A DNA stretch of 64,000 bases from Phycisphaerae bacterium (lineage in GTDB: Bacteria > Planctomycetota > Phycisphaerae > Sedimentisphaerales > Anaerobacaceae). Under the pieces are notes generated by a model. The model was not told where the DNA came from and ran no database searches. It worked only from the letters and a program-made list of their open reading frames with translations. The translations under genes and the position numbers were made by a program. The stretch is taken from positions 1-64,000 of the forward strand of contig JAUXAB010000014.1 of NCBI GenBank assembly GCA_030615025.1. Direction: 5' to 3'. How positions within the stretch are numbered: the stretch's first letter is position 1; every line of letters starts with the position of its first letter. Positions 51,301 to 60,700 of the stretch are shown here, one piece after another.

Positions 51301-52281
51301 CAGCAAAATCTTGAGCCCAAAATCGTCGCAGAGGAAAAAATGACCGAAGAGCTTATTGATTCTTACCCCGAACTTGCCGAGTTTCTTGGCGGTATTAAAA
51401 TCAGCTGCGAAATCGAAAGGGCCGCCACGGCAGAAGAAATCATCGCTCGATTGGCGGATTTGCAATACAAGCCGGATATGCAAAACCTTAATCGGTATCG
51501 CCACAAAATCCTCAGTTCGGACTTTACGCCAATGGAACCCAATGAGCCGGCAAATTCCTTCGTGTACCTGAGCGTCGAGCCGGAGGCAGGCTTCCGCGAA
51601 CTAACCGAGGATGAATGGACGCGGTTCGTTGAAAACGAAAGAACGAAAGTCTTAGCTGCAACGAGACTTGAAACGTCACTTCCGCGAGTGACACAGATAG
51701 ACCCCTCAGTCGGCGCAGAAGCAAAGACACGGGCACTGATTGCTATTGTCCTGTCATTATTCGCAATCGTTACTTATGTCTGGGTCCGCTTCGGCGATGT
51801 CCGGTACGGCCTTGCCGCGATTGCAGCACTGGTGCACGATGTGTGCATTACATTAGGTGCCATCACGGCCTGCACGTATATCGCAGGTACGGTGATAGGG
51901 GAGAAACTTTTGATAGGAGATTTCAAAATCAACCTGGCAATAATAGCGGCACTACTGACAATCATCGGATACTCGCTTAACGATACGATTGTCGTTTTCG
52001 ACCGTATTCGTGAAAACCGGCGGAAGGGCCAGCTCAATCCGCAGATAATTACCAATAGCATTAACCAAACTATCTCCAGAACCATCTTAACATCGTTCAC
52101 AACATTTATAGTTGTGCTGATAATGTATATCTTTGGGGGGCAGGGACTAAGAGGCTTTACCTTCGCAATCGGTTTCGGCATTATCATAGGTACGTATTCG
52201 TCCATTGCGATAGCCGCACCGATGCTGCTGCTCGGAACGAAAGCCAGGAGTGAAAAAGAGCGTAAGAGCAGAAAAACATAA
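48358..52281 (+). CDS. secDF: SecD-SecF fusion protein with internally duplicated coiled-coil insert
   Basis: GAGGGAAG before ATG 48358. The 1307-aa protein contains SecD (TLYPPSKTLKPGPDLGGGTSLIYEI, RLDDPKDLQRMLKGAGILEFRI, MTYYTLAGSIADAALLMNLLF, MILTIGMSVDANVLIFERIREE) and SecF (RDDAKNNKYGIEFTAGTSAQI, SVGAEAKTRALIAIVLSLFAI, IAALLTIIGYSLNDTIVVFDRIREN). These use proton flux to pull exported proteins. Residues of about 165-290 form a coiled-coil insertion in the first periplasmic domain, which carries two tandem near-identical repeats (31 and 28 aa). A smaller FADANV repeat lies in the SecF periplasmic part. Confidence 0.93.
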   Translation: MGKNPTPKIVIIIVLVAVASWTLYPPSKTLKPGPDLGGGTSLIYEIDTQGLEEYEKKDLAQRMITVLRRRIDPANIQNLIWRPQGGTRFEIQMPLASAETRVKRQNFEKAKSDLLAENINPARIMYSLKKPVEERAADFNDFTQEDPNRLTILETLAKAYDERKDLQNKRDKLLAELETAEKEMSSAGIDPNEVKLNVGSWSKLDAKLETAEKEMASAGIDPNEVKLNVGSWSKLDEKELAESLKEFADANEHVEELLGKYVNREKELAESLKEFADANEHVELLGKYVKKYSTWADVVNQLTDEEFVEKYKNAKKALDKLNLTEDQIKNVLDMKAKSQKRREAIEELKAGFPERAGKIEAVVAMFDEYRPFRGRLDDPKDLQRMLKGAGILEFRILPTIDETDVDADEMARQVELLRTKGPKFASNASKGKYVWCEIENIKEWKVPNSIAAPFGEKYFVLASNTKNETLLHSTEGPRAWKLERARPSTDDMGRRAIGFSLNEKGGLLFGKLTGNNIDRPLCILLDGVAITAPSINERIGASGIIKGSFNQTEVADMVDKLNAGSLPARLIEQPISVKTIGPSIGADNRDKGIKAGLIGLCLVLLCMLTYYTLAGSIADAALLMNLLFVLAIMALARATFTLPGIAGMILTIGMSVDANVLIFERIREEQQRGSSLRIAIRNGYQRAFRTILDANLTTFITATILFWVASEEIKGFALVLMLGIASSMFTALFVTRVIFDLLLRRRIIKDHLIMLHLIRKPNVNWMASRPIFLCISTVLIAAGLFVFFTRDDAKNNKYGIEFTAGTSAQINLKDNVNLSRQDVEDRIRKMGTDPNNPNPALAAASVYSVGKPKPPKETPEGEKIEKIYKQYEINTTETNKTATTITFPEPAQHTVETITSAIKKAEDEFGGRLNNLLVTEQSSTAAFVITTSQMNKSLVRNVLTRAFADANVFADANVGEPQVDEVVNDAILKAFEGELEIQQNLEPKIVAEEKMTEELIDSYPELAEFLGGIKISCEIERAATAEEIIARLADLQYKPDMQNLNRYRHKILSSDFTPMEPNEPANSFVYLSVEPEAGFRELTEDEWTRFVENERTKVLAATRLETSLPRVTQIDPSVGAEAKTRALIAIVLSLFAIVTYVWVRFGDVRYGLAAIAALVHDVCITLGAITACTYIAGTVIGEKLLIGDFKINLAIIAALLTIIGYSLNDTIVVFDRIRENRRKGQLNPQIITNSINQTISRTILTSFTTFIVVLIMYIFGGQGLRGFTFAIGFGIIIGTYSSIAIAAPMLLLGTKARSEKERKSRKT
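48884..49229 (+). repeat. Two adjacent in-frame tandem duplications inside secDF
   Basis: A 93-bp unit (48884-48976 and 48977-49069) is followed by an 84-bp unit (49066-49149 and 49150-49229, the second lacking one GAG codon). Copies differ at only a few bases, so both duplications are recent. The encoded units are LETAEKEMSSAGIDPNEVKL... and EKELAESLKEFADANEHVE.... Confidence 0.9.
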
Positions 52282-52334
52282 GGGCATAAGAGCATAAGTA
52301 TTTCGTTCAGCTTGACCAGTTATAAGAGGCAAAA

Positions 52335-52733
52335 ATGCCAAAGGATTTCAAAATAGGAATGTTTCTGGGTTTGGTACTGGTAATCGGTGCTGCGCTGTGG
52401 CTCTCTACCCATCCGAGCCTAAGCACAAGAGCAAGAATGTTAGGCCCTGAGAACGCCGGAGCTGAGCAGGAAATTATCGGGCAGCCGGGCCTTGAGCCGA
52501 ACTGGTCAGACAGCCGGTCGGCTGTAGCAGAGACCGAGAGTGAACGAAAAGAAGTGAAAGTTGTAGAAGGGCCAAGATACCATACGGTGCGTGAGGATGA
52601 AACCCTATCCGGCATTTCGTATCAATACTACGGCTCTGAAAACAAATGGCAAAAGATTCGTGATGCCAATCGCGAGATAATAAAAGACGTGAAAAAACTC
52701 AAGCCGGGTACGAAATTAATCATCCCCGAGTAA
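52335..52733 (+). CDS. Membrane-anchored LysM protein
   Basis: The 132-aa protein has an N-terminal membrane helix (IGMFLGLVLVIGAALWLST), a low-complexity linker, and a C-terminal LysM domain: YHTVREDETLSGISYQYYGSENKWQKIRDANREIIKDVKKLKPGTKLIIP. LysM binds N-acetylglucosamine-containing glycans such as peptidoglycan. Its last 167 bp are repeated almost identically at 53921-54087. Confidence 0.85.
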   Translation: MPKDFKIGMFLGLVLVIGAALWLSTHPSLSTRARMLGPENAGAEQEIIGQPGLEPNWSDSRSAVAETESERKEVKVVEGPRYHTVREDETLSGISYQYYGSENKWQKIRDANREIIKDVKKLKPGTKLIIPE

Positions 52734-54087
52734 ATTTAAAACGTAAAAGCATCTAACAAAGCCCTCTATGTCGCCCTGAGCGTAGTGAAAAGTATCTTGG
52801 CCAAAACAATGGCATTCTTTCCCGGTGTGTCGGGAGGGCCTGCATTAGTCTATTGGAAGCAATTGGGATCGAACGGGTTTCCGCATTTAAGCCACTCGTC
52901 CATCAGAGCGGCAAAGTCTAAGAAGTTAACGACACAATCACCGGTCAGGTCGGTCTTCAGCGTGCATTCGTATATCGTAAAGGCCGCGTCACTGGTATCG
53001 CTGATGTTCGGGTCATCAGCGTCAATAATCCGAATCAGAGACTGGTCGGAATTTATCGAGGGTACCAGCCAGTCATACGAGCAGGTGTTGGAAACGGAAT
53101 TTGAGTCTACCGGAATCCAGTTCTGGCCGTTGTCGGCCGAATAATCCAGAAGATAGTCGCCCGGGCAGTTACCATCGCTTCTAAAATCCGTCCAGTTGAT
53201 TGAGTGTGTGGAGCCTGCCGGCAGAGACTCACCGCCATTGGGGCTTGAAAGCTTAAGGGCACCTTCGATTATCAGGTAGGCATCGGAAATGTCAGCCGAT
53301 GGCCATTCAATGATAACCACTGTGGCTGGGATAAGCGCATCTACTATGACTGTTACCTCGGCCTGACCATCCAATAAAAAGTCCCAACTGGGCTCTCGAC
53401 ATTTGCTACGATAGAACCACCGAAATGGCTGCTCAACGCTAAAAGAACGTGGACTGTTGAAGTAATCTGTTTCTATATCCCACCAACAAAGAGGTGATTC
53501 CGATGCGAACATATAACTCCATAGATATGCACTCAGGTCAAAATATACCTCTGGGTTACAGAGATCATAGCCCAGGCCTGGATAAAACGTTCCGCTTAAT
53601 TTAATGCGAACTTCTCCAACGTACGCAAGAGGCGCACCTAAATCAAAAGACGCGGTTCTTTCTTCCCAAAGCACTATGTTTGGCCCGACGACCTCAGGTA
53701 AAGGAACCGTTATGGTTTCACCTGATGTACATTCTGCGCTCACTATTAGCACTGCTGCCAATACAATGATTGCCCGCCTTATCATTTTTTTCCTTTCCAA
53801 ATATATTGTAGCATCTTTTTGCTTCGTGTCAAGAAAAAAGGGGTATTTTCTTATCTACGGCTTATACTCAGCCACCCGGCTGGAGCAGACACGAAGAGTG
53901 AGCAAAAACAAGCGAAAGATGTAGAAGGGCCAAGATACCATACGGTGCGTGAGGATGAAACCCTATCCGGCATTTCGTATAAATACTACGGCTCTGACAA
54001 TAAATGGCAAAAGATTCGTGATGCCAATCGCGAGATAATAAAAGACGTGAAAAAACTCAAGCCGGGTACGAAATTAATCATCCCCGA
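52563..54087. repeat. 167-bp direct repeats flanking the 52850 gene
   Basis: Positions 52563-52729 and 53921-54087 match at all but about three bases. They enclose 1.19 kb holding the minus-strand secreted-protein gene. The repeat is the 3' end of the LysM gene, so the layout is either an insertion that duplicated the gene end or a partial tandem duplication. Confidence 0.85.
52850..53785 (-). CDS. Secreted protein with dockerin-like C terminus
   Basis: AAAGGA before ATG 53785 (MIRRAIIVLAAVLIVSAECTSG) places the start inside the track ORF (311 aa). An N-terminal beta region (residues 25-180, Trp-rich) is followed by an Ig-like segment: SPNGGESLPAGSTHSINWTDF, LDYSADNGQNWIPVDSNS, YDWLVPSINSDQSLIRIID. 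The end is DLTGDCVVNFLDFAALMDEWLKCGNPFDPNCFQ, a dockerin-like loop-helix with a Cys pair. It lies between two copies of the LysM gene end, in the opposite orientation. Confidence 0.7.
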   Translation of the reverse strand: MIRRAIIVLAAVLIVSAECTSGETITVPLPEVVGPNIVLWEERTASFDLGAPLAYVGEVRIKLSGTFYPGLGYDLCNPEVYFDLSAYLWSYMFASESPLCWWDIETDYFNSPRSFSVEQPFRWFYRSKCREPSWDFLLDGQAEVTVIVDALIPATVVIIEWPSADISDAYLIIEGALKLSSPNGGESLPAGSTHSINWTDFRSDGNCPGDYLLDYSADNGQNWIPVDSNSVSNTCSYDWLVPSINSDQSLIRIIDADDPNISDTSDAAFTIYECTLKTDLTGDCVVNFLDFAALMDEWLKCGNPFDPNCFQ

Positions 54088-54091
54088 TTGA
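53819..54091 (+). pseudogene. Duplicated LysM gene end lacking its membrane anchor
   Basis: The 90-codon frame begins at a TTG and has no signal or membrane helix; only KDVEGPRYHTVREDETLSG... onward matches the LysM gene at 52335. There is no ribosome site. It may be untranslated debris from duplication, or a short LysM protein if a start exists further upstream. Confidence 0.65.
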
Positions 54092-54104
54092 AGCCGACAT
54101 ACGG

Positions 54105-56651
54105 TTACTCAGGCGGGGCTATAACGACAGTTGTACTTGCGATGAAGCCGCCCCAGTCCTCGTAAACTTCAAGAGTATAGATGCCAGGCTCAAACGGGCC
54201 AAGGGTTGCGGTTATCGGGAAACTGCACATACAGCGGCAGCCTTCCGAAGTATATTCGATTTCGTAGATTGTTATGAGGTTATCCTCTACTGTCATCTCC
54301 AATTCCAGTTCATCCGGGCAGCAGTTGGCGTACATCATATCCTCGAAATGAATATATGAGCCTTCTACGGTAACTTTGAATCGTGTCAGGTCAGGCGGTT
54401 TGGCTGCGAATACGTCGGAAGCATCCCGGTTACAGTCTTCTATTTGATAAGTTATGCTCGGCCCGGTTGACCCACCGATTGTGACTTCGACAACGCCAAG
54501 TGACTTTCCATAATTATCAAAGACCTCCACGGTGTAAGTTCCATCTTCAAATGGTCCGAGCGTCGCCGTTATGGGAAAATAGCACATGCAGTCGCACATG
54601 CCGCCATAGCCAATCTCATAGAGTGTGATTTGTTTGCCGTTTATCTCCTTATCCAGACCAAGCTCATCCGGGCAGCAATTGGCGTACATCAAGTCCTCAA
54701 AATGAATATATCGGCCTTCGACCCAAACTGAGAAGCGCGGCTGGTTTGGCTCTTCGGACATCGGCAGGCTCAGCCCCTCTTCCATATCGCAGTCATCTAT
54801 CTGGAAAGTCATACCCGGCTCGGAAGCAGACGGCTGAGACCACTGCAGGCCGAATATAGCGAAATCATTAAAATCTACGAATTGGCTGCGGTCAAGGTCG
54901 CTCGGAATACACTCACCCGTTTCAAGCCAATGCCGGACAAAGACTTTAAGGTCATTAAAATCCACTATCCAGTCGTTGGTTAAGTCGGCGATATTTCGCC
55001 AATTGGAGGGTGTCTTGCTTGCTTCGGCTGTTCCGCCATAGGCGCCCATATTGATACGGATATTATTTGGCTCGTTTGGCTCATTGCCCAAAGGACAACC
55101 CGGATTCCCCGCATCGATACATGGGCTGGTTACCTCGTCCCACGTCCATACTTTGCGGTTTGCATCCCACCGCCAACCTTCGCTCTTCAAGTGATAATCA
55201 CCATCAATCCAGAAATCGTCATTTGGGTCATTGGGCGTTCCATTGGGGTCCCAATAGCCGACGTCGGCAAAGCAGGGGTCGACGTCAATATTACCTTCGC
55301 CGGGCCAGCCACCCTCGATGTCGCTGTAAGTTACATCCGCCGGGCTACCGTTTATTTCCTCACCATCGTTACCCCATACGATGCAATTGGTCAGCGTCGG
55401 GCTGCTGCCTTTATTATGTATCCCGCCACCATGTTCTGCCGAGTTCCCGCTGAGCGTACAATTGGTAACCGTCAGGTCGGCATCCCAGTTATACATTCCG
55501 CCGCCTTCGTCGCTAGCCGAGTTACCGCTGAATGTGCACCCGATCAGCGTAGGGTTGCCGTAGATGCTTTCGTAGTAGAACATCCCGCCGCCGTTGACAG
55601 CCGAGTTTCCTATGAACGTGCAGTTTACAAGCGTAGGGTTGCCGCTGCAGTGGCTCATCCCACCGCCGGTAGTTGCTGAATTCCCGCTGAAAGTGCAGTC
55701 GGTCAGCGTCTGCGTCACGTCCGGGCTGCTGCCGTTGTACATCCCGCCGCCGCCGATTGCCGAGTTCCCGCTGAACGTGCACCTTCTCAGCGTCGGCCCG
55801 CCGCCCGAGTTATCCATCCCCCCTCCAGAGCTTGCGAAATTCCCGCTGAACGTGCAGTCGGTCAGCATTGGGTTCCCCCCCCGGTTGCCCATTCCGCCGC
55901 CGGAGCCGTTGCCGGACCAACCCCAGACTGGGTCGAACACAGGTCTCGCACAGTTACCTGCGAAGGTGCAGTTGACAAGTAAAAGGTCGCCGCCTTTATT
56001 GTATATCCCGCCGCCGCCGCCAGCAAAATTGCCGACGAACGTACAATTACTGAAGACCGCACCGCCGTCTTCGTTGTAAACCCCGCCACCCCTAATCTTA
56101 GTGAAGTCCCACATAGGTGAGTGCGGGACATGATTGGCATTTCCACCAGCGATGGTCAAACCATTGAGGATAGCGCTTGCATCAGTGCCGTTGGCGGTAG
56201 AGACGTGGTAGCTGTTCTCTGCCCGGGTAGGCTCGTCCCGCAGGTCACAAGGGTCAGCGACCTCCACATCATCCCCATCGAGGTCCCCGCTTAGGATGGT
56301 TTCGTGTAAATCTATATGTCTGGCATTAGGATCTGGCTCACTAAAGCCAGCGTAACCGCCCTCAATAGCCACACCGTTGGTGAGTTGGAATGTCGCCGTC
56401 CGGTCACCACTGCCATTGGGGTCGGCTGAATTGCTGTCAGGTGTATAAATGCCCTCAGCTACCCGGATTTCTACCGGCTTGACTGCTGAATCGGCATCGT
56501 TCAAGGCATCCTGAAGGTAGTTGTAGGCGTTGGCCCAGTTTTGGCCATTATTTGCACCTGGGGCATTGGCATCGACGTAGATTATCTTTGCCTGAGATGG
56601 AACTGTCAAAAGCAGGCAGAAAAGAAACAAGAACAAATGCAGCCGTTTCAT
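54105..56651 (-). CDS. Secreted right-handed beta-helix protein with dockerin-like motif and duplicated Cys-rich domain
   Basis: AGGAGG precedes the ATG. The 848 aa have a signal peptide (LHLFLFLFCLLLTVPSQA), then a beta-helix: KIIYVDANAPGANNGQNWANAYNYLQDALNDA and about nine CTFSGNSAxxGGGM turns, as in chlamydial Pmp-type repeats. A dockerin-like pair follows (DLTNDWIVDFNDLKVFVRHWL; DLDRSQFVDFNDFAIFGLQWS). The last 230 residues are two copies of a domain: SYIHFEDLMYANCCPDEL..., ITLYEI-Y, CxCMCxFPITATLGPFE-G-YT-EV, with conserved cysteines. Polysaccharide binding or adhesion is a guess. Confidence 0.78.
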   Translation of the reverse strand: MKRLHLFLFLFCLLLTVPSQAKIIYVDANAPGANNGQNWANAYNYLQDALNDADSAVKPVEIRVAEGIYTPDSNSADPNGSGDRTATFQLTNGVAIEGGYAGFSEPDPNARHIDLHETILSGDLDGDDVEVADPCDLRDEPTRAENSYHVSTANGTDASAILNGLTIAGGNANHVPHSPMWDFTKIRGGGVYNEDGGAVFSNCTFVGNFAGGGGGIYNKGGDLLLVNCTFAGNCARPVFDPVWGWSGNGSGGGMGNRGGNPMLTDCTFSGNFASSGGGMDNSGGGPTLRRCTFSGNSAIGGGGMYNGSSPDVTQTLTDCTFSGNSATTGGGMSHCSGNPTLVNCTFIGNSAVNGGGMFYYESIYGNPTLIGCTFSGNSASDEGGGMYNWDADLTVTNCTLSGNSAEHGGGIHNKGSSPTLTNCIVWGNDGEEINGSPADVTYSDIEGGWPGEGNIDVDPCFADVGYWDPNGTPNDPNDDFWIDGDYHLKSEGWRWDANRKVWTWDEVTSPCIDAGNPGCPLGNEPNEPNNIRINMGAYGGTAEASKTPSNWRNIADLTNDWIVDFNDLKVFVRHWLETGECIPSDLDRSQFVDFNDFAIFGLQWSQPSASEPGMTFQIDDCDMEEGLSLPMSEEPNQPRFSVWVEGRYIHFEDLMYANCCPDELGLDKEINGKQITLYEIGYGGMCDCMCYFPITATLGPFEDGTYTVEVFDNYGKSLGVVEVTIGGSTGPSITYQIEDCNRDASDVFAAKPPDLTRFKVTVEGSYIHFEDMMYANCCPDELELEMTVEDNLITIYEIEYTSEGCRCMCSFPITATLGPFEPGIYTLEVYEDWGGFIASTTVVIAPPE

Positions 56652-56784
56652 TTTTTCCTCCTGAAAGCCCTGAAGAACGATTACAATATGTAATATATTG
56701 TAACCTTTTTTCGCCTCAGTTCAAAACAAAAAAGGTATTACAAACCGTCTGAGTGCTTACGTCCTCCGGGTCGAATTGCTGCAA

Positions 56785-57540
56785 TTAAAGTAATTTTGCG
56801 GCATGGCTGTCAACCAGCCAGGTGACCTTATCGAGGATGGGCCAAAGAACGTGAATGGGATAGCGGACTTCGTCCGGCTGGCTGGTCAAAACCTCTTTCA
56901 AAATGTCAGCTTTTTCTTCACCGGAGACCAATACGGCTAAATGAGATGCGGCACATAAAACCGGATGCGTCAATGTTATGCGGTTCAGCTTCTCATCCAG
57001 GCCATAGACAACAGATGCCCAATTTTCGATATCCAAGGGGGCGAAAGAGTCGGGAAAGAGCGAGCCGGTATGCCCCTCAGCACCCATGCCAAGCACAATC
57101 AGATCAAATTCAGGAATTTGATCTTCGGCCAAGCCGAAAACCTCCCGTATAGTTTCTTCATACCGGCGAGCTGCAACCTTAAAATCGCTGTGCTCGGTCG
57201 GAATCCTATGTACGTTCTCGTCAGGAATGGCAACTTTAGGTAAAAAAGTGTCGGCGGCGAGCTTGTAATTGCTCCATTGCGAATCCGGAGGAACGTACCG
57301 CTCGTCAACCCAGAACAAGTGTATTCTATCCCAGGACAGAGATTTTGCCTTCGGCACTTCTCCCAAGAGTTCAAAAAATCGCCTTGGAGTATTGCCCCCG
57401 GATATCGCCACGTAAAAAGTGTCTTTGGCCTTTATCGCGTTTTGCGCTTCATCAACAAAAATCTCAACGCTTCTGGCCGCAAGATGCTCAGGGTCGGAAG
57501 CGATTTCAAGATTCGGTTCATAATTCGTGGCGGTTTCCAT
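56785..57540 (-). CDS. pgl: 6-phosphogluconolactonase
   Basis: Pgl hydrolyses 6-phosphogluconolactone in the oxidative pentose phosphate pathway. The start at ATG 57540 (METATNYEPNLEIASD) follows AGGGGGC; the track start 57585 is 15 codons further out. The 251 aa have FYVAISGGNTPRRFFELL, RIHLFWVDERYVPPDSQWSNYKLA, and LIVLGMGAEGHTGSLFPDS, the DevB/SOL family pattern with the catalytic histidine in GHTGSLFP. No zwf or gnd is in the window. Confidence 0.93.
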   Translation of the reverse strand: METATNYEPNLEIASDPEHLAARSVEIFVDEAQNAIKAKDTFYVAISGGNTPRRFFELLGEVPKAKSLSWDRIHLFWVDERYVPPDSQWSNYKLAADTFLPKVAIPDENVHRIPTEHSDFKVAARRYEETIREVFGLAEDQIPEFDLIVLGMGAEGHTGSLFPDSFAPLDIENWASVVYGLDEKLNRITLTHPVLCAASHLAVLVSGEEKADILKEVLTSQPDEVRYPIHVLWPILDKVTWLVDSHAAKLL

Positions 57541-57754
57541 ACTTTTGCCCCCTTTCACTGAACTGCCTTTTGCCATAAACAGCAAAACAGGCTAACACTG
57601 CGCAAAAAAACACAACCACTATTATATGCTTGCAAAAGCCGTTTGGCCAGAAAATTTTTGAAAAAGGAAAGAATTTTATATTATTTGTTAAGTGTAGTCT
57701 ACCGAAGAACTTACGAGGCGATCGCGCACCAATCAAGCGTGCGGCCATCACTAA

Positions 57755-60700
57755 TTACTGGACTTCCTTTGCAAAAATCCAAGCCCTGATGTCTTCAAGA
57801 ATCATATACAGTGACGGCACGAGGAAAAGTGTTATCAGAGTTGCGAATGCGACGCCGAATGCCAGGCTTATGGCCATGGGAATAAGAAACCGAGCCTGCA
57901 GACTTCGCTCGAGCATCATAGGCACCAAGCCGAAGAATGTCGTTAAAGTTGTCAGCATGATGGGGCGGAATCTTCGGGTCGCACAATCGCGGACGACCCG
58001 GGTAAGCCCAATGCCGCTTTTCCGCTCACGGTTGATAAGATCGATCATAATGAGTGAATCATTTACGACCACGCCCGAAAGTGCCACAATTCCGAACATT
58101 GAAAGCAGGCCGAGATTGAATTTGGTCATAAATACCCATCCCATCAATACATGGCCCATTACAGCGCCGATGATTCCAAACGGAATTGCGGACATGACAA
58201 TTACCGGCTGAACGTAACTTCGGAACTGGACCGCAAGCAAACCATAAATTGCCATCATAGCCAGAGGGAAACTAACGTAGAGACTGCTGAACGATTCACT
58301 TCTTTCGCGCTGCTCGCCGGCAAACCTGTACTGCAGTCCGGGGTATTGCAGCATAAGCTGGGGAAGTACTGTTGCGGCGAGGTCTTTGTTGATCTCAGCA
58401 GCATTTGCAAGCGCCTCATCGACATCGGCGGTAACACTGACCACGCGTCTGCGATCCGCACGGCTAATTGTTGAATAAGCCCTTCCGTATCTGACCTCAG
58501 CTACGGTCTTAAATGGAATTTCGGTACCGTCCGCTAATCGGATTCTCATATTCTCGATGTCTGCCAGGCTTTTGCGTTCTTCTTTCGGGTAGCGGATCAT
58601 AACCCGGATATCATCACGTCCGCGCTGGATGCGCTGGGCTTCTTCGCCGTAAAATCCCTGTCTGACCTGTCTGGCGAGGTCTGAAAGGGTAAGGCCCAAA
58701 GTGCGTCCTGTGTCTTTGAGTTCGAGTTTCAATTCGGCCTTGCCTAGTTCAAAGCTGTCTGTGATGTCACTTACACCCGCATATTCGCGTAGAGTAGACT
58801 TCAAGTCTTCCACCGACTGGAGCAGGACATCATAGTTTTCATGAGAGAGCTCAACGTTTATCGGTTCGCCGGCGCTCATAAGCTGCGAAAAGAATTTCAG
58901 CGAAGAGACGCCGGGGATTTCGCCCACAATTTCCCTCCATCGGTTTTTCATCTTCGTGGACGACTCAGTTGAGGAATCACGCTCTTCGCTGCTAAGCAGC
59001 TCCACGTTAACCTCCGCCAGATGCGCACCGTAAGCGGCGCCAGCGCGTGGTCCATGTCCGCCGCCCCGTTGAGAAGCCGGCTGGTCGCCGATAGTTGTTG
59101 CAATGTGCTTAACGATCGAAGGCCTGCCCTGGCGCTTAGCGTCGAACTCGCGCCGAACCTGTTCGACCGCCTGTTCTATCTTCTCTGCGATTTGCTGTGT
59201 CTGTTCTACCGGGGTTCCTTGAGGCATAGTCAAGGTTGCGATCATGTTCTCGGCTTCAATAGGGTCGAAGAATACGACCTTTATGCGGCCGCCAAGAATG
59301 TAACCGATGGTCACAATGAGGAGCGCGCAACCCACGGCTAAAGTTACATACCGCCATTTCACGCTCCGGGCCACATAACGGGCAAATGAGCCATTTATGA
59401 AGGCCATAAGTTTTCGCTCTGTCCATTTTTGAATCCTGTCGATGAAGCTGAGTATCCTGATTTTTCTTGAAAAGGTACTCGAGGAAAGATGCGCCGGCAG
59501 AATCAATAATGCTTCGATGAGACTAACCATCAGGACGCTTATTACAACTATGGGGATTACACGCAGGAACTTGCCCATAATGCCGATAATGTATAGCATG
59601 GGAAGAAACGCAAAAACAGTGGTTAGCACCGCTATTATCACCGGAGCAGCCATTTCCTTAACGCCTTTTATGGCAGCTTCGATGTCGCTCATTCCCCGCT
59701 GTCGACAGGCGAAAATATTTTCGCCGACTACAATTGCATCATCAACTACGAGGCCAAGTGACATTATGAAGGCAAAAAGGCTAATCATATTGATGGAAAC
59801 ATCAAAAAGCGGCATCAGCCAGAAGGCACCCAAAAACGATATGGGTATGCCCATAGTGGTCCAGAATGCCAGCCGAAGATTAAGAAACAAAGTCAGGCAA
59901 ATAAAGACCAGTATCAAACCAAGATAGGCATTTCTCTTGAGAAGGCCGATTCTTGAGCGCAGAACAACTGAGGTGTCCTCCCAGGTTGCTATCGAAATAC
60001 CTTTGGGCAGGGTATGTTGCTTTTGTTTGACATACTTTTCGACGGTATCAGCTATGTCGAGCGCACCCTGGTCGCCCACACGATACACCTTGATCAAAGC
60101 GGCCCTTTTGCCGTCAAACTTTGAATGAAGGTCCACATCTTCAAAATCATCCTTGACCGTTGCGATATTGCCAAGTGTTACCTTCGTGCCATCATTTCCT
60201 GTAAGCACTATGATTTTTTCAAATTCCGGGCCATAATATTTTTGACCTTCGGTTCTGACGAGGATTTCTCCTCCTGTGGTTTTTACCGAACCTGCGGGAA
60301 TATCGAGAGAGGATTCTCTTACGGCCCTTGCGACCCGGTCAAAACTCAATCCGTAACGGCGCAGAGTCTTTTCAGAGATCTCGATTGAAATCTCGTAAGG
60401 TCGGACGCCGGCCACATCAACCTGGCTTATGTTTTCCATTGCGGTAAGGTCGTCACGGATTTGGTCTGCAAGTTTCTTGAGAGTTTTCTCAGAAGCATCG
60501 CCATACAGCACAATGGTCGTAACTTCGTAACGGGTTGTAATTTCGGTAATTATCGGCTTTTCAGTTTCTTCAGGGAACGTTATGATTCTGTCAACTTCTG
60601 CTTTGACATCGTCGAGGACCTCCCTGGAATCGGCATATTCCTCAACTTCGGCGACTATGACGCCGGCGCCCTCACCAGCTGTAGCAGTCAATCGCTTTAT

